From contig CDRNVI010000055.1 in NCBI GenBank assembly GCA_977017575.1, positions 1 through 64,000 of the forward strand: DNA of 64,000 nt, read 5' to 3'. Positions within the stretch are counted from its first letter, which is position 1; every line of letters starts with the position of its first letter. The notes beneath the pieces are model-generated. The model worked only from the letters and a program-made list of their open reading frames with translations. It did not search any database and was not told the DNA's origin. Of this stretch, positions 9,701-16,319 are shown piece after piece. The DNA is from Paramoeba atlantica. Lineage: Eukaryota; Discosea. Position numbers and translations under genes: made by a program.

Positions 9701-10466
9701 CTGCTATTGCATCACCACAGTTTAACAAATCTGGAAGCGTTCCGCAATACCACCACGAGTTTATATATTCGTCACCAATGCGGGTTTTATGCTCAAAACT
9801 CTTAATCTTTAAATTGTTTTTCATATTGTCAGAGCACATGCTCTCTGACTTATCTTGTCTTTGGAAGAAACTTGTAACCCGCGTCTTACTCATAACGTCC
9901 AAAGATTCCTGGCATACTGAACAGAATTCCTTTTGCACGAATTTCAATATGCGACCCTCCTTCTCCTTTGACCCATCTTCGTTACACCATTCTTTCGGCA
10001 TAAAGCCAAAAACATCCTCCAAATGTAGGTCGTCCTCCAGTATTCGAAGTTCAATACGAATGAGTTTATCATTTAAAATAGGAGCTCTCCGAGACCCGTA
10101 GTCCTGCTTAGCACCATTTTTCGAGGTGGAAAGAGCGGGTTGTTGCACTAAAGGAATAGAACACGTGTAATCGTGTTGCCTATGGGCCTGACCTACGTAA
10201 GCTCTCGGTGGACATGTTAGCTTTTGAGTTGGATTCCGTCTGAGATCTGGAGTACTAGTTGACACATCCTTTATTTGTATGTTCCCTTTCTTGAAAGGAG
10301 ACGGTGCAAGGGTACTTTTATCGTTTCGTTTTTCATCTGTTACAGTATTGCCTCGTACTTCTTGGGATGAAAACAAATGATTACCCTTCGTGGGCTGTAC
10401 GACATAGCTCCGTATATTGAGTCGGATAAACAGTGGGACGGAGACTTTTACAATTCCATATCGCAT
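3705..10466 (-). CDS. REH2-like giant DExH-box RNA helicase with multiple dsRBD-like modules
   Basis: Predicted 2,253-residue RNA-dependent NTPase. The helicase core is C-terminal: motif I GTTGCGKTTQ near residue 1480, motif II DEVH near 1573, motif III SATL, a Q-G-AGR motif (RKGRAGRTQGG), then HA2-like and OB-fold regions to the end. This order is that of the DEAH/RHA group (DHX9, DHX36, DHX57, kinetoplastid REH2). The N-terminal 1,400 residues carry at least six units ending in a helix of the type A...H...L.D..G, at about 235-285, 402-482, 584-647, 769-855, 975-1039 and 1199-1259, which look like diverged dsRBDs. Kinetoplastid REH2 has similar size and architecture and acts in mitochondrial mRNA editing. 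The basic N-terminus (MRYGIVKVSVPLFIRLNIRS) fits a mitochondrial presequence. The REH2 identity is inference; the DExH class is certain. Confidence 0.85.
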   Translation of the reverse strand: MRYGIVKVSVPLFIRLNIRSYVVQPTKGNHLFSSQEVRGNTVTDEKRNDKSTLAPSPFKKGNIQIKDVSTSTPDLRRNPTQKLTCPPRAYVGQAHRQHDYTCSIPLVQQPALSTSKNGAKQDYGSRRAPILNDKLIRIELRILEDDLHLEDVFGFMPKEWCNEDGSKEKEGRILKFVQKEFCSVCQESLDVMSKTRVTSFFQRQDKSESMCSDNMKNNLKIKSFEHKTRIGDEYINSWWYCGTLPDLLNCGDAIAVGVSRTQKIAETLFYMHCERLLDAFGKEIYLMPTTQRKHALARRAQGLWAPLPGERVTDTPSRNKLPDPLYCSESSGCSGVKPSPKNVVHVIENPTPASSNLNISGSKSRDRRESILCGPFNEVYPPRIDEVISSQYSTTSSVLDFYACRPRVIKYYRRYRIDLEAATKHTKHVSGNDTYWVCQAEIPGFQGPCGPLKGVGVAARDKDAEIAMCQHIEHVIDYFNVCIYNENAPQAEHRRMAVFFGRSAPKLGDAMSMKYDPPHPFRVIRAPHQSKCNENSPPHLYTENHVDVRRLDGYAERNIKQYLKHIGQLGTLENKSFPLYFWGRFSRHSISIHGHQVEVDRVFHRRILHLPLTGGLQSFFAVGSARNSYDAEVLSFMHACSILHFYGISPSSRWMPTKNQTCSAVSLPAYRRLADGTGVPCDSSANISSDIEKGDDTKNFLTSRNMSRSQSNSESDGSDFQRRATDFSSFNEPQYRMTRDGYIAVKVDRLARERCYHTLHSPELLCLRSKTRVKSWCSRLSYQVPIPQYTIRALRCDAENGKYTMYSIIRCELIFSLPKNLNQFESLKAVGESIVRSHAEYCAFMHMELLIDALGLALYDDEKLQIQHSQTVKSRRRWAISSTRETCFVEQLKKAPRPPPLRLVHRTLHEGRAVPDLTECDRSDIQKCKPIIMTTNIRNLKSILLGEKGQTSMLMNEEFKRYIASIESLGHYLRTKHPDFNVLSLIKGQTSSIGKSNVVLHGWLPSPREEVFTHIHVYGIAPVSHIHLCLLLNAVQVVEAAGVSLSGPQAYSTTLQAESKALDKEPQNIVPIRIVCSFQHEINANCATSTKTEGSKTGVSAPLRLNASGHASVATECLSVNNIPNRFQMEEIGFPQMVERWRSYVEECSNYVFKSRRQENAWRMSSLKPPYCGDYFQDTSLDAAENSDIEEIHARTNLYNFCTRKGYQFPKVEIESTNSFHLASMQLPGYPEYTAFGCDKRIAISKRKAAVHALEILRRIDDEFQWKIYNTIPSHVTVIEENVKLMRCIIDLYVICLDLPFLKTKTSSTQLSFTGTTSKTCTMSLVHGDSKNEIVSQGTHGTLNGACDIAVRKMFSALNEMSLTFQSLVSILESNPQLQPEYIPSVNIALSETAVLLDLIDTISTTENNFDEIDESSDTADDPVSDLFSRGIKSDSWSGVQYIGRVFNAKQTGTILPISQIKERMLTVLQQYSVIIICGTTGCGKTTQIPQYILNNNRSARVLVTQPRRISAISIAERVAFELGESQVGGKVGYMVRFDVRRGASLNFCTTGMLLRLMNNNTKLEGVSHLIIDEVHERDLNTDLLLIFVRRLRIRRPDLRVIIMSATLNAEQFKIYFETAGHSCLETGGAGVGAGVGVKHVPVLQVEGKLYPVKTLFLEDIGLLAKADNFTSPSLITAEKGVPLRAETLLDFRLLLFVLKYSLVHDDIYGRCVLIFLPGISEIRSVSEVIGSVPEFETFVLHSSVASAQQRQCFLPVSQNKVKIILATNIAESAVTLPDVKVVIDFGRSKELIFHRHKGNTSIGQNEYMTSSQLTIRLASQANCVQRKGRAGRTQGGICYRMFSSKDYEAMAPYRKAEIENVSLDSTLLQLLSMRDVRKDPRRFFEEALIPPPPQNVELALKNLRKLDAITAQENLTALGRAMSFFPVRPSVAKALVLGCALCCLDTALTLAALEEVKSIFRGEAEENKVQIDIFMNQTMSDHLAQVNAYNQWAFLSMHEASKVAHFLGESNLCHNSLKSVAKCKKQYYGILQNIGLVPADARLACNNEETAFVDTGKLSTYSLSVGMAKSILCTMHAPRIALYRGSGVGLQATECRTKMEILMRIGPQSSVVPHVSSPYFVYSDEQRTAKHPPTLNCVTSISMWHVLLFGVDLTDFEYRNDLGLCVIDKWLVAHMDESTYNNVIVLKNYIQNVLLQELLCSADENQDEQAKGLINFVYRLINTPIPVQATKIPWKERGTLSIPHNNLTIPNT

Positions 10467-10469
10467 CTC

Positions 10470-10495
10470 CTGGCGCGGTAGAAAGAGGTGGTATA
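10470..10495 (-). promoter_or_regulatory. Candidate (trans-)splice acceptor before the helicase gene
   Basis: On the minus strand a pyrimidine-rich stretch (CCACCTCTTTCTACCGCGCCAG) ends in CAG three bases before the ATG. In kinetoplastids this is the form of a spliced-leader acceptor, but no spliced-leader gene or transcript is available here. Confidence 0.35.
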
Positions 10496-10728
10496 ACAGC
10501 TTCCCACTTTCTCACTTTTTTGACCCATGCATTAAGACTTGAAATGGCGATCACATAGATTTGTAACGAAATAAACTAATAAAAAAAATCTTTTTCACTT
10601 GTTTCCTGATGAAGCAAATAATATTTTTTCCTTTAGTTTTGAGCTAACATTTTTTGCTGCGTAATACGTAACGAAATATTTTTTAACAGGATAACACAGA
10701 TACGCTGAAAAGAATCAATGGCCATTTT

Positions 10729-13593
10729 TTATGAATCCATATTATATACGATGCTGTTTCCTATCAAACTTACCTTGGAGTTCAGAAGAGATCCTCTTTG
10801 CAGAATACTACGTAACGTTGCCACAGAAACATTGTCTCGACTGATAACTTCCGCTAACCTGTGAAATGGGATTGTAATACGTCCATGTTCACTTTCCATG
10901 CGATCTTTCTGAAGCTTAGTAGCCCTTTTCCTTGCCTCCCAAAACCGTTGTTTATTAAGATCTATTCCATTTTCAGCAGCTTCACGACTTATCATATCTC
11001 GGAGACGCGTTTCAACTAGTGGAATCCAGCGCTTATCGTCGCTAACCATATATTTTCTAAATTTCGCGAAAAGGTGGCTTTGTTCTCCCAGTTTGTGCCT
11101 TCGTAAGTAGCATCTTAAAAAAAGACCAATGGCAGCATTAAAGTCTTCCTCAAGAACAAACTCCCTCAAGAAAATCCTTGCGTGAGCCTCTGCAAGCCGA
11201 AGAACGCTTTCCAATTCTCGAATTGTAATGGAACTTTCCTGGCGAAGCTCTGCGAAAAGATGAGGAATACGGTGAGGGTCCGTATGTACGATTCGAGGAT
11301 GACATTTTGTGCGCGCATAATATATGTATTGTTTTAAAAGACTCTGACGAAGAGGAAGTGACGTAGAAGGGTTGCTATCTTCACAAAGATCTGTTTCACG
11401 TGTGAGTAGAGTAGTGCTATCCTGGTTTTGTGGACTTCCGTTCGCAAAGGTCACTCGATCGTCGCCGTCGGTAGGGTCTGTGTGCATTTCCTCAGAAGCA
11501 GATGGATGATTCATACGATGAGAAGACGTAACAAATTTTCCTAACATGCAATCCTGCTCGACGGAAGGCTCATCACAAATGATGAATATTAGATCAAATC
11601 GAGAGAGAATAGGTTTTGTTAGCTGCACGTTTTCGTTCAACGATGTACTACTGTCATACCTGCCTGTTATCGGATTCGCAGCAGCAATGACTGTACATCG
11701 TGCAGAAAGAGTTGTCACAATACCTGCCCGTGCAACTGAGATCGTCTGCTGCTCCATTGCTTCATGAATAGAGGTGCGATCGTGATCGTTCATTTTATCA
11801 AACTCATCGATAAGGCAAACGCCGCGATCGGCGATAACCATTGCGCCCCCTTCAAGTACGTATTCTCCTGAAACCACGTCACGGTGAACGGCTGCAGTAA
11901 GTCCCACTGCACTAGAACCTTTTCCGGTAGTAAAAACAGCGCGATGTGAGGTCCGCTCCACCCATTTTAAAAATTGTGACTTGCCTGTACCTGGATCACC
12001 CAACAAAAGCACATTTAGATCGCCTCGTATGCGATGTCCTGTGCGATGTTTCGGAACTCCCCCTAGAAGGGACAACAATAATCCAAGTTTAACATCAGAA
12101 TGTCCGTGTATTGATGGAGCCACGCTGCGAAGTAACTTATGCTTAACGTCAGGATGATTCGAAAGTCGTCGAATAAGTTCTTGTTCATCATCAAGCACTT
12201 CGCCACTAAACTCTGCACGGCTTTGGGTAATGTTGTTCACATCAATTGTTGTGAGAAAAACAGGGAATCCTTGTTTGTGATGAAGAACCGGGTCATAGCT
12301 ATGCTTAAAAATCCCAACAACGAGTACGTCGTCACCTGGCTTCGCTGTGTCCACCAAGTCTTCAGTAACGCTAAGCTCAATAGTTCGAGGAAGTCTCCCT
12401 GCTGGGACCGATCCGGGACTTTCTTGCAGGGCCATGATTTGGTGGTTCTTATATGTACTCTGTACAGTGTTTAATTTGAAAGGACCTCGGCTTTGGCAGT
12501 GTGTGCACGCAACTGGACGAACCTCTTTTGGGCCATTTTGGACCAAGGGTCCGACAGCCATTCCACATATTCCACACTCAAATATGGCGCTTAAAAGCTG
12601 TTTGAACACCACTGAACGCCGGACTATCACGCCATCAACATGCACGAAGCTTCGAAGTTGAACACTACGCAACTCACGAATTGAATCCTTTACCATTACG
12701 CCAACGATCCGTACGTATGTGGAAGGTCTTCTGCCAGAATACAAAGGAAACATGACAGCCATCAGATCAGAAACAGAATCGTGGAGCAAAGGCAATATAT
12801 CCGCAGGTACATCCGCCAACCATTTTCCTATCACTGCTTTGTGAGAGCTGCAGAGATGTAGGAATTCTACTTCAAGGCTCTGACGATTCTCTCTGGCCAT
12901 GCTCTGTAATTTTTGGCGGTAGATATGCACATCCCCGTTGCGATGGTACCAAAGAATGTTTTTCACGGCATACTTAATACATTGACGAACGCGAAGATCT
13001 TGCACCCACTCCGAGAGATTCGTTCTAATCGTAGTCCAGTCAAAATCATCCGAAGCATTGTCGTCTTCGACGTGGCGCCTAAAGTTTTCTTCCCATTCGC
13101 CTTCCTGGGATTTTTTTGATGGATTTTCAAGTTGAACTCCCCGCGAAGCCTTATTGTTTCGTAGCTTACCGACAATCCCTTTACTGCCCCTTTGCCTTCT
13201 ATACTTCTTTCTGTGTTCTAAAGACTCAATATTTGCATCGAAAAGACCAACTCCGTCTATACCTTCTTCTTCTGATTCACTTACAGGCTCTGACACCAAA
13301 TCTGCACCCAAAGTGTTCTCTTCCAAAGACGGGATAATACGATCGTTGACACGTCTATTCAATATATCATCAATATATGATTGCGCTGCTTCTTGATCGG
13401 CACTCGAAATATCGGTGTTGGAATCAATAAAATTCGCATCACTGGTATTTTCCGACGATAAATCAGAGTCTGAATGTGATTCATAATCTTGGAAAAGCAT
13501 CTCTTCTGCGTAGAGATCGTCACCCTCGGGTTCCTCCTCAAAGGAACTCTCACTGTCACTTCTCACAGGATACGTGCTCGGTTCTTGACCCAT
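10729..13593 (-). CDS. MCM2: MCM2, DNA replication licensing helicase subunit
   Basis: 954 residues. Subunit of the MCM2-7 replicative helicase, loaded at origins in the nucleus. The N-terminus is long, acidic and Ser-rich (residues 1-130), typical of MCM2, whose tail binds histones. A four-Cys zinc finger (CGIC...CTHC) lies near 335-365, followed by the MCM2-specific block QESPGSVPAGRLPR. The AAA+ core has Walker A GDPGTGKSQ near 534, Walker B LIDEFDKM near 597 and the arginine-finger motif LSRFDLIF. A C-terminal winged-helix-like region ends the protein. All catalytic motifs are intact. A CAG four bases before the ATG may be a splice acceptor. Identity is secure because the QESPG block is diagnostic among MCMs. 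Confidence 0.96.
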   Translation of the reverse strand: MGQEPSTYPVRSDSESSFEEEPEGDDLYAEEMLFQDYESHSDSDLSSENTSDANFIDSNTDISSADQEAAQSYIDDILNRRVNDRIIPSLEENTLGADLVSEPVSESEEEGIDGVGLFDANIESLEHRKKYRRQRGSKGIVGKLRNNKASRGVQLENPSKKSQEGEWEENFRRHVEDDNASDDFDWTTIRTNLSEWVQDLRVRQCIKYAVKNILWYHRNGDVHIYRQKLQSMARENRQSLEVEFLHLCSSHKAVIGKWLADVPADILPLLHDSVSDLMAVMFPLYSGRRPSTYVRIVGVMVKDSIRELRSVQLRSFVHVDGVIVRRSVVFKQLLSAIFECGICGMAVGPLVQNGPKEVRPVACTHCQSRGPFKLNTVQSTYKNHQIMALQESPGSVPAGRLPRTIELSVTEDLVDTAKPGDDVLVVGIFKHSYDPVLHHKQGFPVFLTTIDVNNITQSRAEFSGEVLDDEQELIRRLSNHPDVKHKLLRSVAPSIHGHSDVKLGLLLSLLGGVPKHRTGHRIRGDLNVLLLGDPGTGKSQFLKWVERTSHRAVFTTGKGSSAVGLTAAVHRDVVSGEYVLEGGAMVIADRGVCLIDEFDKMNDHDRTSIHEAMEQQTISVARAGIVTTLSARCTVIAAANPITGRYDSSTSLNENVQLTKPILSRFDLIFIICDEPSVEQDCMLGKFVTSSHRMNHPSASEEMHTDPTDGDDRVTFANGSPQNQDSTTLLTRETDLCEDSNPSTSLPLRQSLLKQYIYYARTKCHPRIVHTDPHRIPHLFAELRQESSITIRELESVLRLAEAHARIFLREFVLEEDFNAAIGLFLRCYLRRHKLGEQSHLFAKFRKYMVSDDKRWIPLVETRLRDMISREAAENGIDLNKQRFWEARKRATKLQKDRMESEHGRITIPFHRLAEVISRDNVSVATLRSILQRGSLLNSKVSLIGNSIVYNMDS

Positions 13594-13597
13594 GAAG

Positions 13598-13620
13598 CTG
13601 TAACAAATTGGTATATAAGA
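13598..13620 (-). promoter_or_regulatory. Candidate (trans-)splice acceptor before MCM2
   Basis: Minus-strand ACCAATTTGTTACAG precedes CTTCATG, so the AG is four bases from the start codon. The tract is only moderately pyrimidine-rich. Confidence 0.3.
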
Positions 13621-13687
13621 GCTATACAGTTTACAAAACGTGAGGTAATACGACGTGGTAACTCCAGTAACTAAACCACATTCAGGC

Positions 13688-13714
13688 TAACATACCCCCC
13701 CCCCCGGTATGTTA
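13688..13714. repeat. Palindrome around a C-run
   Basis: TAACATACC, a run of C, then GGTATGTTA. The same CATACC...GGTATG arrangement around C-runs recurs near 41030-41055. It looks like two transposon tips left together after excision or nested insertion. The surrounding 13594-14150 has no gene; a scattered repeat of AGCGTTGCCG/GCAACGCTA words lies at 13850-13970. Confidence 0.6.
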
Positions 13715-14151
13715 TCAAGGTATAGATGTTCAGTAGACTGGTGAAGAAATATAAATGAAAAAAATTTAAAAGTGTTTTTTAGATACAGTTGTTAGAACCT
13801 GTATTTAAAGAATTTTTTAAATCCAATTAGTCGCTCCCTTATCCCAGCGTTGCCGAGTTCTAGTAAAAAGCAACGATAAGAGAGGGTGTAGAAAATGAAC
13901 CGCTTTGCGGGAGGAGTCAAAGCCCCAAAAGCAACGCTAATAAGGGAGGTAGGTACCGGGGCAACGCTAGGATGGGAAGGAGAAAGTAAGTTTCCACTTT
14001 CAAACGAGTGATCATTTCTTTGCTTGTGCACCTCCTTTATTTGGCCACACAGCAACGTTCTCGTAACCTGTCCCCTCTATATAAGAGTCCAAATGTCCAA
14101 ATTCGGAGGACTCCTACATGAACGGTGGACTCGTACATGTATTTAGAGGAG

Positions 14152-14961
14152 TCTACAGTCCAGCTCTTGGCTTCCCCCCCAGGCTCCAGAGCGCACCGTA
14201 AGAGCTTTTGACCTAATTCCTTCGACATTTAACATATCTCGAAAAACTAGAGCGTTTACCGCCGTCTTTTTGACCATACCGACCCCTATGCACATCATAG
14301 CCAAAAAATACACGAAAAAATAGGTGTTTTTTTCATAATTTACAAAGAAAATCCATTTTTTCCAATTTTTCAAAGCTTTTATCTTTATAAATCTTTAAAT
14401 AGTTTCTCTTTCAATGAATTTGCGGGATACTCCCGTTAAATCTACACAAGGACAGTATGCCAACTCTCCCAAAAACAAAACACCCCCAATCACTCATAAA
14501 ATAGTGCGATGTACCCTCCCAGAGGGTCTTGAAATTGTCCACCAATGTAAAAAGGGGCTTAGTAATCATGCGTTGGCCAAAAAAACAGCTCCGAAAGGCA
14601 ATAAAGAAAGCCTTTGCGATGCTTAAGCGTCATCCTTATCGACGCCAAGTTTTAAATTGTATAAATTCTGTTCCTAAACGCTTGCGCATTGTGCAGCGCG
14701 TTCAAGGAGACCATTGTGGGTACTAGTGTATAGGAATTTATACTCATTTCTTATTTTTTTACCCCCCTTCAAAAATCAAAATTGGGGGAAATTTCCCAAC
14801 TTTCACCACGACCACCTAGGACCCAAGGGGGGGGGGTGATAGGCAAAGCAACGGTGGGAAACGCACTAGCTTTTCGAGATCTGTTGAATGCCGAAGGAAT
14901 TAGGTCAAAAGCTCTTACGATGCGCTCTGGAGCCTGGGGTGGAGACAAGAGCTGGACTGTA
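14152..14961 (+). mobile_element. Internally deleted Tc1-like element with about 130-bp terminal inverted repeats
   Basis: The sequence from 14152 (CTACAGTCCAGCTCTT...) through about 14280 matches, with scattered mismatches, the reverse complement of about 14830-14961 (...AAGAGCTGGACTGTAT). Shared words include GGCTCCAGAGCGCA and AGAGCTTTTGACCTAATTCC. Between them, 14414-14726 encodes short fragments that end in a Tc1-like terminus (RLRIVQRVQGDHCGY, stop at 14724-14726), but the catalytic core is absent. This is a non-autonomous deletion derivative. Confidence 0.75.
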
Positions 14962-15362
14962 TAGAACCTCGGCCCCGAGTGCGCTGTTTGAAAACACGAA
15001 TGCAAGAATACCACTCTTCTTATAGTCAAAAAATAGCAACTCCCACTAGGAAAAAAAAATATATAAAGGAAATTGGCGATTTCTACTTATATTATACTTA
15101 TATTTCTACTTATATTATGTATGTAGATATACATAGATATATTCTAATATAGAATATTAGAAACAGGATAATATGAGAATATAAAAGGTATAACATGAGA
15201 AAGTATAAATCGCCAAGAAATTGTAAATCGCCGAGAAAATATACAATGTAAATGGGACCTTTTCTTTAGCTTTTACTGCCCCCCCACTTAAACGCAACCA
15301 GGTTTTGGCCTAAAATTGCGCATAAGTAGCCAGGTCAAAAAAAGGGGTGAAAAAAAATTTTA

Positions 15363-15379
15363 GCGCCGCGAAGCGGCGC
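15363..15379. repeat. GCGCCGC/GCGGCGC hairpin, left copy
   Basis: 7-bp perfect stem with loop GAA. Related sequences occur at 15899-15915, near 18644 (GCGCGCCGCTTCGCG) and near 50521 (GCGCCGCGGAGCGGTGCGG), each beside transposon-end sequence. Confidence 0.75.
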
Positions 15380-15898
15380 GTGTTTCTATCATGAATTATA
15401 TACACAGGGTACCCTTCGGGGCTGCTTTTTATATACTATCCTCCCCCTAGCAATTCGCCCTCTGCCTTTGCCTTGCTCACTCTTCTTCTTCTATGGTCCT
15501 CAAAAGTCGATATCAAAAGCGATGTCCCATTCTTCTGACACGGGTCGTTGCATGTATAAGAATGATTTATGTGGCGCGATAGTGTCTGAGGTACATGAAT
15601 GGGTTGGAACCGTGGCCATTCCAAAAGCCAAAGTTTCGGATGTATTCCGCGTGAAGTTAGAAGTTTTTATCAAGGGTCGTCAAGGTACCTGCGATAAAGA
15701 CAGCAAGGAAACCTGGAAAACAGGCTTAGCTTCATAAAGGGTGATGAGTATTATATGCCAAGTGTTGAAGATTTTTGTCACGAAGCAGGAATGAGATCCT
15801 GGCCTCTATCTATGCATGCGAATGCATGCAGACTACCTGCAGACTCCCCATTTCAACACCGGCGAAAATCTGTACAAAAATTCGTATCAAAAAAAATC

Positions 15899-15915
15899 GC
15901 GCCGCTTTGCGGCGC
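15899..15915. repeat. GCGCCGC/GCGGCGC hairpin, right copy
   Basis: 7-bp perfect stem with loop TTT, the mirror counterpart of 15363-15379 inside the opposite TIR of the same element. Confidence 0.75.
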
Positions 15916-16319
15916 TGTTCTTCTGAACGATGCGTCAAAATTGCGCTTAAGTGGCCGGGTAAACGGTTGCGCATAAGTAGGGGGGGACAGTACCACAACG
16001 AAAAACCGATTCGTATTTTGTTCTGGCAGGGGGAGTATGTTTGGTCGGTCGGACAAAAAAACTCTCGCTTTTTGAGCTTTTATACCCCCCTGTTTTCCAC
16101 GGTGGGCGATTATACCGAAGAAGAAGAATTATACCTGCCTCTGTATAAAAGGGTACCCCATACATAAAGTCGCGCGCCCGTGTACTGTGTTCCTCTTATA
16201 TTTTCACTGCTTTCAATAATCGATGGTAGAGAGGTAGTTACACAACCACCAATTACTTAAAATCCCCCCTATTTAGAACCCCCCCTCTTTTTTAGAATCT
16301 TCTTTCAAAACAAAGCAAA

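Larger units (their letters stand above)
15279..15986. mobile_element. Non-autonomous element with about 100-bp TIRs carrying GC hairpins
   Basis: Left end CCCCCCACTTAAACGCAACC and right end (read inward) CCCCCCTACTTATGCGCAACC are inverted copies. Each is followed by an AATTGCGC/TTAAGCGCAATTTTG block and then by a GCGCCGC-loop-GCGGCGC hairpin (15363-15379 and 15899-15915). The interior holds only short broken reading frames (for example 15468-15737), none recognisable. 15000-15280 is AT-rich simple sequence. Confidence 0.7.
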
